From positions 42,361 through 106,360 of the forward strand of contig DASXLB010000005.1 of assembly GCA_036496585.1 (NCBI GenBank): a stretch of 64,000 nucleotides of DNA, given 5' to 3'. Source of the stretch: Vicinamibacterales bacterium. Lineage in GTDB: Bacteria > Acidobacteriota > Vicinamibacteria > Vicinamibacterales > 2-12-FULL-66-21. The notes beneath the pieces were generated by a model. That model was not told the origin of the DNA, did not search any database, and saw only the letters and a program-made list of their open reading frames with translations. How positions within the stretch are numbered: the stretch's first letter is position 1; every line of letters starts with the position of its first letter. The translations under genes were made by a program, and so were the position numbers. This document shows, in pieces, positions 36,605 to 44,267 of this stretch.

Positions 36605-36664
36605 TAGCCAGCACCGCACCGTCAGCCACCGCAGCCCGTCACCCGGTGCAATAGACGATCAAAA

Positions 36665-36981
36665 CGGGCTGACCCAGGATTCGACGGAGTGGGCTTTCGT
36701 CGGAGACGTGCGAGGACCATCAACCTCGCCAAACGATGAAAACCAACGTAACTGCGGATTCGCAGTTCGCTCTCGCAGCCTAAGAAGGGTGTGAGAGTCC
36801 GCCCTGACCGGCCTTGCCGGTGAGGATCAGAGTCGTTGGGAGGCTGGCTCTCACCGGAGCCTCAGACACCGATAGCGAGATTTTTCGGGGTTGGTGCCTG
36901 GCGTTTTCCCGCTTCTTCACATCGTCGATTCTTACGGGGATGTTCTTTCGGACCCGGGTGCAACTTCCGGCGCTTCCACCA
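36665..36981 (+). ncRNA. ssrA: tmRNA (ssrA), possibly with a recombined 3' end
   Basis: The 5' part GGCTGACCCAGGATTCGACG matches the conserved tmRNA start. The tag frame (36754-36783) follows GTAACT and reads ADSQFALAA then TAA, a plausible degradation tag. The 3' end has a T-arm-like CCGGG-TGCAACT-TCCGG and CGCTTCCACCA. Odd points: the T-loop has TGC instead of TTC, and the 5' CGGGCTG pairs poorly with the 3' CGCTTCC (two mismatches, several G-U). A broken integrase follows directly, so the 3' end may have been replaced when an element integrated. The gene rescues stalled ribosomes if functional. Confidence 0.8.
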
Positions 36982-37580
36982 TTTTCTTCAATGGAACCGG
37001 GCGTTCTAGCCCGATTTTCCCGACGCTCCACGATCCCACCACGACCTTGAGCGCCGTCCAGCAATCGAATCGCTGCGTCGAGCGCCGCCGGACTCAGGTG
37101 CATGTAACGCTGCGTCGTCCCGAGATCCTGATGACCGGCGAGCTCCTGAATCGCCCGCGCCGGCGCGCCGCGCATCGTCAGATGCGAACAGAACATGTGC
37201 CGCAGGATATGCACGCCGGGTTCCACGTTCGCTCGTCGCGGCACCCGTCGCGATCATCACCTGGACCACCTTCTGCGTCAGCGGTTTGCCCTCCGCGTCG
37301 CACAGCACGCGTGGACCGCGAAGGTGTCTCGCCCCTGCAGCGCGGCCGCCAGCCGCTTCGTCAGCGGCACGTAGCGGATGCGCCCGTCTTTCGGCGCGCT
37401 CACATGTCAGCCGCGAGCTCGACTCTGTGCGGCGGGGCTCAGAAGATGGACCGGTACCCCCGCATCTGGGTGATGATCTGAACGTCCGTCATCCTCCCGG
37501 AGCGCGCCGGTTGCCCCGTTCGGGCCGCCATTGAATCTCGTTCCCCAGATCGCCGGCGAGCTTGGTACAGCACCTACCTT
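36982..37580. other. Gene-poor stretch between tmRNA and the regulon
   Basis: Apart from the recombinase remnant (37053-37407) I see no credible gene; the open frames here are short and none has a recognisable motif. A GGGCGTTCTAGCCC hairpin lies at about 37003-37016. Confidence 0.6.
37053..37407 (-). pseudogene. Tyrosine recombinase remnant, frameshifted
   Basis: Three fragments of one catalytic domain occur in different frames on the minus strand: 'DGRIRYVPLTKRLAAAL' (about 37407-37310), 'LCDAEGKPLTQKVVQVMI' (from 37308) and 'VEPGVHILRHMFCSHL...LAGHQDLGTTQRYMHLSP' (37244-37053). The His, Arg, His and Tyr of the active site are still readable, but at least two frameshifts separate the parts and the N-terminal domain is gone. 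It lies just downstream of the tmRNA and probably belonged to an older element that used it as target. Confidence 0.8.
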
Positions 37581-37626
37581 CCCCTAAGGGCAGTGGTCGG
37601 CGTGGGCGCGAGTGCCTATAGTGCCC
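37577..37626 (+). promoter_or_regulatory. CCCCTAAGGG-type promoter, copy 1
   Basis: CCTTCCCCTAAGGG, then CAGTGGTCGGCG, and TATAGTGCCC at 37617; 26 bp between box and TATAGT. It faces the glucosidase-like gene, whose start is about 245 bp away. That gap contains only a short frame (37732-37830) of 32 codons with an amphipathic, protein-like composition, possibly a gene remnant. Confidence 0.85.
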
Positions 37627-37870
37627 ATCAACTCCGATGAGCACGGCGCACACTCGATCACGGTGGCTGAATGACGCCTCCGAGATCCCGGGTCTCGGGC
37701 GAACATTCGCGCGCGAACGAACGAGGGCCTCGTGGACGCTTCGGCGATCGCTCTGGGAGAGCGGCGGGGGTTCGAGCTGGCCCGGGAATTGGCGCCCGAG
37801 CAGCGGCTGGAATGGTTCGAGCAGCTCTGAAGAAGAACCAACTGCTTTGTGAGTAGCAACGGAGAAGAGC

Positions 37871-40594
37871 ATGAACACAGCTGAACACGCCAGGCTTGAC
37901 GAGGCTCGTGAGGGCACGATCGAGTGGAAGAAGTGGGGTCCGTACCTCAGCGAGCGCCAATGGGGAACGGTCCGCGAGGACTACAGCGAGAACGGAGACG
38001 CCTGGAATTTCTTCACCCACGACCAGGCGCGCTCACGCGCCTATCGCTGGGGCGAAGACGGTCTGGCTGGCATCTCTGATGACAAACAGCGCTTGTGCTT
38101 CGCGCTGGCCTTGTGGAACGGGAACGACCCGATCATCAAGGAGCGGCTGTTCGGGTTGACCAACAGCGAGGGGAACCACGGCGAGGACGTCAAGGAGTAC
38201 TACTTCTACCTCGATAGCACCCCGACCCACTCGTACATGAAGTATCTCTACAAGTACCCGCACGCGGCGTTTCCCTACGCCGATCTGCTGCAGACCAACG
38301 GCGCGCGCACTCGCGAGGAGATGGAGTACGAGCTCCTCGACACCGGCGTCTTCAGCGACGATCGGTACTTCGACGTGTTCGTGGAGTACGCCAAGGGCGC
38401 CGCGGAAGACATCCTCGTGCGCATCACGGCGGTCAACCGGGGACCGGACGCGGCAGACCTGCATCTGCTGCCGACGCTGTGGTTCCGCAATGACTGGTCG
38501 GCCTGGATTGCCGAATCCAACCGGGCCGCCAGCAAGCCCCATCTCCGCCAGGTCGAGTCGCCGCCGGGCGTGAGCGTGGTGTCGGTCGCGCATCCGGTGC
38601 TCGGTGACCTCGCTCTTTCGTGCGAAGGCGACGTGCCGCTGCTCTTCACCGAGAACGAAACCAACCACGAGCGGCTCTTTCCCGGGCAGAAGAACGAGAG
38701 CGCGCACGTCAAGGACGGCATCAACGACTGCGTCGTGCACGGCAACCATGACGCCGTGAATCCAGACAGGCAGGGCACGAAGGTCGCGGCACACTACTTC
38801 GCCACCGTCGGAGCCGGTCAGACCGCGGTGATTCGCGTGCGGCTCTCGCGCACCTCTCGGACGCACGAGGGCCCCTTCGGGGAGGCGTTCGACGATGTCT
38901 TCGCCGTCAGGACTCGTGAAGCCGACGAGTTTTACGCGTCGGTCACGCCTCCATCTGTGAGCGAGGACGCGGCCAACGTGATGCGCCAAGCCCTCGCCGG
39001 CATGCTCTGGAGCAAGCAGTTCTTCTTCTTCGACGGCGACAACTGGCTCGACGAGCACAACTCCAATCCGCTCCATCACGGCTATCGTCACACGCGAAAC
39101 TCGGAGTGGTACCACATGTTGAACGAGGACATCATCTCGATGCCCGACAAGTGGGAGTACCCCTGGTACGCGGCCTGGGATCTGGCGTTTCACACGCTGC
39201 CGCTGTCGATCGTGGACCCCGACTTTGCCAAGAATCAGATGGATCTGATGCTTCGTGGCGCGTACCTCCACCCCAACGGCCAGATGCCCGCCTACGAATG
39301 GAATTTCAGCGACGTGAACCCGCCCGTCCACGCCTTTGCAACGTTGTTCCTCCATCGCATCCAGCAGGCCCAGCGCGGCAAGCCGGACCTGGACTTTCTT
39401 CGATCGACCTTCAACAAGCTCCTGCTGAATTTCACCTGGTGGGTCAACCGCAAGGACCGCTTCGGCAAGAACGTGTTCGAAGGCGGTTTTCTCGGCCTGG
39501 ATAACATCGGCGTGTTCGATCGCAGCGCTCCGCTTCCCACGGGCGGTTACCTCGAGCAGGCCGACGGCACGGCCTGGATGGCCCTCTTCAGCGAAAACAT
39601 GCTTGAACTCGCGATCGAGCTCGCCGCTCACGATCCGGTTTACGAGAGCATGGTCTTCAAATTCGTGGAGCACTTCTACTACATCGCAGCCGCGATGAAC
39701 CAGTCCGGTCCCGGCGGCATGTGGGACGAGGAGGACGGCTTCTACTACGACATCCTGCGGCTCCCCGACGGCAGCGCCACGCGGCTCAAAGTGCGTTCCC
39801 TGGTCGGACTCCTTCCATTGTGCGCAACCACGGTGATCGAGAAGTTGCAGCGGGAACAGATCCCGAACGCCATGCAGTATGTGCAGGAACGCGCGCGCCG
39901 GATCCCCGAACTGTCGGCGACGATTCACCCGACCGGCCCGGGTCACTACGGCGTGGCCGAGCGGGGTATTCTCGCCCTCGTCAACCCGGAGAGGCTCCGC
40001 CGGATTCTCACGAGGATGCTCGACGAGAACGAGTTCCTGGGACCCCACGGCATTCGCTCGATCTCGAAGTTCCACGAACGGAACCCGTACGTCTTTCGTG
40101 TCGACGGCCAAGAGTACCGGGTGGATTACCTGCCGGCGGAATCGAACACGGGCATGTTCGGCGGCAACTCCAACTGGCGAGGCCCGGTCTGGATGCCGGT
40201 GAACGCCCTCATCATCAGGGCGCTACAGAATTTCTACCTCTACTACGGAGACAACTTCAAAGTCGAATGCCCCACCGGCTCCGGCCGGCTGATGAACCTG
40301 TTCGAGGTGAGCAAGGAGATCTCCGACCGGCTCGTCAGCACGTTCACCCGCGACGCTCAGGGCCGTCGTCCGGTGTACGGCGGCAGCACGACGTTCCAGA
40401 CCGATCCCCACTGGCGCGATTACATCCTCTTCTACGAGTACTTCCACGCGGACAACGGCGCCGGGTTGGGTGCCAGTCACCAGACAGGCTGGACCGGACT
40501 CGTCGCCAAGCTCATCGAGCTCTATGGCGTCCTGGAACCTGAGCGCGCGCTGGATATCGGTAAGGAGGCTGCGTTCCAAACAGCCGCTACCTGA
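37871..40594 (+). CDS. GH63/MGH1-like glucosidase family protein
   Basis: 907 residues, no signal peptide, start after GGAGAAG. The large (alpha/alpha)6-barrel half (about 360-890) shows family features: '[25 protein letters not shown]' (split), '[16 protein letters not shown]', '[13 protein letters not shown]', and '[18 protein letters not shown]'. The N-terminal half is a beta-rich domain. Bacterial members are cytoplasmic and assigned as glucosidase-like, probably acting on alpha-glucosides such as glucosylglycerate or mannosylglycerate; this is family knowledge, not shown here. First gene behind the shared promoter. Confidence 0.85.
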   Translation: MNTAEHARLDEAREGTIEWKKWGPYLSERQWGTVREDYSENGDAWNFFTHDQARSRAYRWGEDGLAGISDDKQRLCFALALWNGNDPIIKERLFGLTNSEGNHGEDVKEYYFYLDSTPTHSYMKYLYKYPHAAFPYADLLQTNGARTREEMEYELLDTGVFSDDRYFDVFVEYAKGAAEDILVRITAVNRGPDAADLHLLPTLWFRNDWSAWIAESNRAASKPHLRQVESPPGVSVVSVAHPVLGDLALSCEGDVPLLFTENETNHERLFPGQKNESAHVKDGINDCVVHGNHDAVNPDRQGTKVAAHYFATVGAGQTAVIRVRLSRTSRTHEGPFGEAFDDVFAVRTREADEFYASVTPPSVSEDAANVMRQALAGMLWSKQFFFFDGDNWLDEHNSNPLHHGYRHTRNSEWYHMLNEDIISMPDKWEYPWYAAWDLAFHTLPLSIVDPDFAKNQMDLMLRGAYLHPNGQMPAYEWNFSDVNPPVHAFATLFLHRIQQAQRGKPDLDFLRSTFNKLLLNFTWWVNRKDRFGKNVFEGGFLGLDNIGVFDRSAPLPTGGYLEQADGTAWMALFSENMLELAIELAAHDPVYESMVFKFVEHFYYIAAAMNQSGPGGMWDEEDGFYYDILRLPDGSATRLKVRSLVGLLPLCATTVIEKLQREQIPNAMQYVQERARRIPELSATIHPTGPGHYGVAERGILALVNPERLRRILTRMLDENEFLGPHGIRSISKFHERNPYVFRVDGQEYRVDYLPAESNTGMFGGNSNWRGPVWMPVNALIIRALQNFYLYYGDNFKVECPTGSGRLMNLFEVSKEISDRLVSTFTRDAQGRRPVYGGSTTFQTDPHWRDYILFYEYFHADNGAGLGASHQTGWTGLVAKLIELYGVLEPERALDIGKEAAFQTAAT

Positions 40595-40699
40595 TCGCGC
40601 AGTAAGAGAGGACGGAATCGTCTGAGCCTGATACGCCTGCCGGCAAGACGTCGGAGCGGGTGCTGGTAAGCAGCAGGCTGGCTGAGGAGTCGCGATCGA

Positions 40700-40736
40700 G
40701 CGACCGGTGAGTTCGGGCGAGGCGTCAACCGGTCGC
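40700..40736. repeat. 9-bp inverted repeat upstream of the aquaporin gene
   Basis: GCGACCGGT and ACCGGTCGC, separated by 19 bp, end 14 bp before the aquaporin ATG. Could be a regulator site or an RNA hairpin. The rest of the gap from 40595 shows nothing. Confidence 0.45.
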
Positions 40737-40749
40737 GCGCTTGCGGTCC

Positions 40750-41571
40750 ATGGATCGTAACACCAAGCAGGGAGAAGGCGTGCAGACAGAGTCGGCAAAA
40801 ACAGACTGGCGCGTCCGCTGGCGCTTGTTCTCCTCCGAGGCGATCGGCACGGGCGCGCTGGTGTTCGGCGGCCTGTCGACGGTGATCCTGATGTTCGGCG
40901 ACGGCAGCCCCATGGGACGCCTCGTGCCGAACGAAGGGCTGCGCATGGTGCTGACGCCGTTTCTCTTTGGCTGTGTTGGCACAGTGGTCACCCTGTCGCG
41001 TGTCGGTAGAGAAAGTGGAGCGCACATCAACCCGGCGGTCACCATGGGTTTCTGGATGATGCGCAAACTCGACGGACGAACGGCGGCCGGCTATATCGTC
41101 GCGCAGTTGCTGGGCGCATCCTTGGGGGCTCTTCCTCTTCTGGCGTGGGGATCGATGGGCCGCAGCGTCGCCTTCGGCGCCACGATTCCGGGTGCAGGCT
41201 ATTCAACGACAACCGTGGTCATGGGTGAGGCGGTCACGACGTTTGCCCTGGTTGCGACTCTGCTGATCTTTCTGGGGTTTCGACATCTGCGAGCCTACAC
41301 GCCGTATGTGATTCCCTTTCTTTACGCCGTCATGGTGCCGCTCGAGTCACACATCTCCGGCACGAGCACCAACCCAGCACGCACCTTCGGTCCTGCACTG
41401 ATCTCGGGCCGTTGGGACGGATGGTGGATCTACTGGGTCGGCCCGATACTGGGCATGCTCGCCGCTATCCTCGCGTGCGGCTCCATCGCGAGGCGCATTG
41501 AAGTCGCGAAGCTCTATCACTTCGAGAGCGATCGTCGACGGTTGTTCCACCGGATGGCCGGCACGACATAG
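40750..41571 (+). CDS. Aquaporin/MIP family channel
   Basis: 273 residues, six hydrophobic helices, two NPA boxes: SGAHINPAVTM (95-97) and GTSTNPARTFG (208-210). The Arg after the second NPA (Arg211) is the selectivity-filter Arg. The first helices are preceded by a hydrophilic 25-residue stretch. GTG 40780, with GGGAGAAGG close by, is a good alternative start. Transports water or small solutes across the inner membrane. It may belong to the glucosidase transcription unit, 155 bp downstream. Confidence 0.88.
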   Translation: MDRNTKQGEGVQTESAKTDWRVRWRLFSSEAIGTGALVFGGLSTVILMFGDGSPMGRLVPNEGLRMVLTPFLFGCVGTVVTLSRVGRESGAHINPAVTMGFWMMRKLDGRTAAGYIVAQLLGASLGALPLLAWGSMGRSVAFGATIPGAGYSTTTVVMGEAVTTFALVATLLIFLGFRHLRAYTPYVIPFLYAVMVPLESHISGTSTNPARTFGPALISGRWDGWWIYWVGPILGMLAAILACGSIARRIEVAKLYHFESDRRRLFHRMAGTT

Positions 41572-41699
41572 CCGAGCCGCGTGGCGGCCACGAAGCTGAT
41601 CGACGCCATCGTCGTTGACGCCGACCCTCGAGGACGAACCGCGGAGCAGGAACGACGCGTTCGAGCCGACGAGATCCTGATGCTCGAACGCCCTCTTGC

Positions 41700-42500
41700 T
41701 TACTTCGTGAGACCGAAGGCCTGCTGAAGCTTGCCGAGGGAGGCCTGGACGGCCTGCCAGTTCGGTACGGCCGCGGGCATCGGGTTCGCGTCGACAAAGG
41801 CCTGGACTTTGGTGTTCTGTTCGACCAGCTGCCGCACTTCCGCTGTTGCCGGCTTGCCGTCGTTGACGCGTGACTTGACGGTATTGGCCTGCTTGACCAG
41901 CGCCTCGACGTCCTTCTTCGCGGCCTCCCGGTCAGGTTTCGGGAGGGTGCCGGCCTTGCCGAGGTCGTCTTTGAAGCGTCCCGCCGCCGTGCCGACTGAC
42001 TCCGCGGCGGCGGCTGTCTCCTTGTCGTTCATCCGGCGGACCGCGGCCCCATCGGTGAGGGGAAACGTGGTGCCGTACGCCTCGGCCAGGTGCTTGAGAT
42101 TCGTCACCTGACGGTCCCACTCGCTGCGACCCTTCATCCCGCTCTGGGAGGTCTGCATGAATGCGTCGATCGACGCCGACTGTTTGAGGACGGTGGCCAC
42201 CTCGGTGCTGGCGGAGTAGTCAGCGGTGAAGCGCTGCTTGAGCTTCTGGGTGTTGTCCTGATAGTCCTGAAGCGCGCCCGAGACCTTGGTCTCGCCGGCG
42301 GGGCCGCGCAGCGTCGACCCCTTAAACTGGCCGTCGAGGTTGCCCTCGAACTTGTCGCGCCCCTCGTCGACCTGTTCGATCACCGCCTTGACGTCCTTGT
42401 CGGACGGACGTTCGGACGTTTGGGCGAACGCGGCCGCCGGCCACGGGGCCAGCGCGCTCGCGAGAAGAATGCGTTGTGCGCAGCGATTGAATGGTGTCAT
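41700..42500 (-). CDS. Secreted alpha-helical protein, unknown
   Basis: 266 residues. Signal peptide 'RILLASALAPWPAAAFAQ', then an almost entirely helical, Lys/Asp/Gln-rich body ('DKDVKAVIEQVDEGRDKFEG', 'KLKQRFTADYSASTEVATVL'). No family recognised. It starts 40 bp after the MltF-like gene on the same strand, so it is probably transcribed with it from promoter copy 2. Could be a periplasmic stress or scaffold protein. The 128-bp gap to the aquaporin gene shows nothing. Confidence 0.75.
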   Translation of the reverse strand: MTPFNRCAQRILLASALAPWPAAAFAQTSERPSDKDVKAVIEQVDEGRDKFEGNLDGQFKGSTLRGPAGETKVSGALQDYQDNTQKLKQRFTADYSASTEVATVLKQSASIDAFMQTSQSGMKGRSEWDRQVTNLKHLAEAYGTTFPLTDGAAVRRMNDKETAAAAESVGTAAGRFKDDLGKAGTLPKPDREAAKKDVEALVKQANTVKSRVNDGKPATAEVRQLVEQNTKVQAFVDANPMPAAVPNWQAVQASLGKLQQAFGLTK

Positions 42501-42540
42501 GGGATCTCCAGTGCAGCGTTGTTGACCGTGCCAAACGAGT

Positions 42541-44103
42541 TCATTTGCGCTTCGCGACCTGCGCCTTCGCCGCCGCGCGCCGCGCCTGCTGTTCGGTGAG
42601 CAGTTGGTAGGTGATGTAGTACTTGTAGATGTTGCTGACGTAGGTCACGGTTTCACGGCCGATGCGCTCCGACGCCACGCGCTCGACGTTGCCGAACCAC
42701 ACGTTGGGGTCGAGGCCCCGCTTCTTCGTCTCGGCCCGGAGCTGTCTGACCCGGCCCGGCCCGGCGTTGTACGCCGCGAATGTCATCAGCGTCTTGTTCA
42801 GCGGGTCCATGGAATCGCCCTTGAAGTACTGGTCGGTCATGAAGCGCATGTACTTCACGCCGGCGTGGATGTTGGCGTCGACCTCGGTGATGTCGCCGAC
42901 GTTCAATTGCTTGCCGGTCGGGGGCATGACCTGCATCACGCCAATCGCGCCGACCGGGCTCTTGACGTTCTGGTCCAGCGTCGATTCCTGATATCCCTGC
43001 GCCGCCATCAGCAGGTAGTCGACGTTGTACTGCGCGCCGTATTTCTTGAACAACTCGACCACCGCCGCCAACTTCTGGCGCTCGGCATCGGCCGCGGCGT
43101 TCTTCGCGAATTTGGTGTTCTCGAGATAGCGGCGTTCGACGGTGTTGCGGAAACCGTCGCCTTTTCCGTGCTTGCGGAGCCACGTGTTGACGACCTCGCG
43201 CAGCTTGGGATTTTCTTTGCGAAACGCCACGGCCAGGCTGCCGCCTGTCCGTATCGCGACGTCCTTGTGCAGCGTGCTATCGGTGAACACTTTGCTCCAG
43301 AAGGCGGCCAGGTAGTCGTCCACGATGGTCATCGGCACGAGGCCAGCGTTGACCATCTCGAGGATGTCGTCGTCTTCGAGCACATCGGGGGCCTGGTCGA
43401 TCACGACCGGCGCCTTGCCGCGCGCCTTGAGCTGCCCGTTCAGGCGGACGAGGCTCTCCTCGTAGATGCTGCCTTTGCGGACGAACACCTCTTGCCCGGC
43501 GAGATCGTCCACCGTGGCGATCGGCGGCGCGCCGGGGCCGGTGACCACCACTTCGCTGACGTTGGTGCGTGTCGGCTCCGAGAAGGCGGCGAGCTTCTCC
43601 AGCTCGGGCCTGACGGTGACCATGGCGGCGACCATGTCGATCTTGCCGCTCACAAGCGCCTGGTACAGCTGGCCGCGCGGTAGTGGGACGAACACCACGT
43701 GCATCTTGAGGTTGCCGGTCTTCAGGTCCGTGTTCAGGTCGTTCTCGAACAGCTTCAGGGACTCATAGGTCAGCCCCCGTTCCTGGCCCTTGTCGATGAA
43801 GTAGTGCGTGCGGTTGAACGTCACACCGGCGCGAATCGAACGGCGTTTGACCAACGCGTCGAAGTCACCGGTGAACGGCTTGTCCATCGAGTCACGGACG
43901 GCCTCCGGCAGCGCGTCGAATGGCGAGGCCGTGTCCGGGATTGGCGCGTCCGCTGCCGGCGGCGTCACAGCCGTCGTCGCGGCCGGCGCCGCCTCGTGGC
44001 GGCCGGAGCATCCGGTAGAGGCCGCCGCGATCAAGAGGGCGACGGCGGCCCGATAAATGCCGGGTCGCGCGCGGAGAGTTCTCGTGTGTCCTGGCAGGAG
44101 CAT
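42541..44103 (-). CDS. MltF-like lipoprotein: solute-binding domain + lytic transglycosylase
   Basis: 520 residues. Lipoprotein signal with lipobox ASTGC; a type-3 solute-binding-protein domain (about 75-325: 'SIRAGVTFNRTHYFIDKGQERG', broken here; 'PRGQLYQALVSGKIDMVAAM'); then an SLT domain (about 360-500) with 'QGYQESTLDQ' (catalytic Glu) and 'SPVGAIGVMQVMPPTG'. Same plan as MltF, which cleaves peptidoglycan at the outer membrane. The ATG at 44103 starts only 4 bp after the promoter's TATAGTGC, so the transcript would be leaderless unless a later start is used. Confidence 0.88.
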   Translation of the reverse strand: MLLPGHTRTLRARPGIYRAAVALLIAAASTGCSGRHEAAPAATTAVTPPAADAPIPDTASPFDALPEAVRDSMDKPFTGDFDALVKRRSIRAGVTFNRTHYFIDKGQERGLTYESLKLFENDLNTDLKTGNLKMHVVFVPLPRGQLYQALVSGKIDMVAAMVTVRPELEKLAAFSEPTRTNVSEVVVTGPGAPPIATVDDLAGQEVFVRKGSIYEESLVRLNGQLKARGKAPVVIDQAPDVLEDDDILEMVNAGLVPMTIVDDYLAAFWSKVFTDSTLHKDVAIRTGGSLAVAFRKENPKLREVVNTWLRKHGKGDGFRNTVERRYLENTKFAKNAAADAERQKLAAVVELFKKYGAQYNVDYLLMAAQGYQESTLDQNVKSPVGAIGVMQVMPPTGKQLNVGDITEVDANIHAGVKYMRFMTDQYFKGDSMDPLNKTLMTFAAYNAGPGRVRQLRAETKKRGLDPNVWFGNVERVASERIGRETVTYVSNIYKYYITYQLLTEQQARRAAAKAQVAKRK

Positions 44104-44107
44104 CTGG

Positions 44108-44156
44108 GCACTATAGGGATCGATGCCCAGGGCTGACTACTGCCCTTAGGGGCAGG
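44108..44156 (-). promoter_or_regulatory. CCCCTAAGGG-type promoter, copy 2
   Basis: Minus strand CTGCCCCTAAGGGCAG, near-perfect palindrome, then TAGTCAGCC and TATAGTGCCC; 27 bp between box and TATAGT. It ends almost at the MltF-like start codon. Confidence 0.88.
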
Positions 44157-44267
44157 GCCCGCGGCGACCGAGCGGCTTCAACTCAGAGCCCGAATAGCGC
44201 CCGTCCCCGGGATGCCGGAACTGCATAGCCTGAGGGAAGGCGACGCTCGGATAGTACCCGTCAATCT

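Noticed and set aside
37637-37852. Short open frames between promoter copy 1 and the glucosidase gene
   Set aside because: Several frames are open in this stretch; only the 32-codon frame at 37732-37830 looks protein-like, too little to call a gene.
38033-40111. 692-residue minus-strand open frame
   Set aside because: Antisense shadow of the glucosidase gene; His/Arg/Glu/Val-rich without a recognisable domain.
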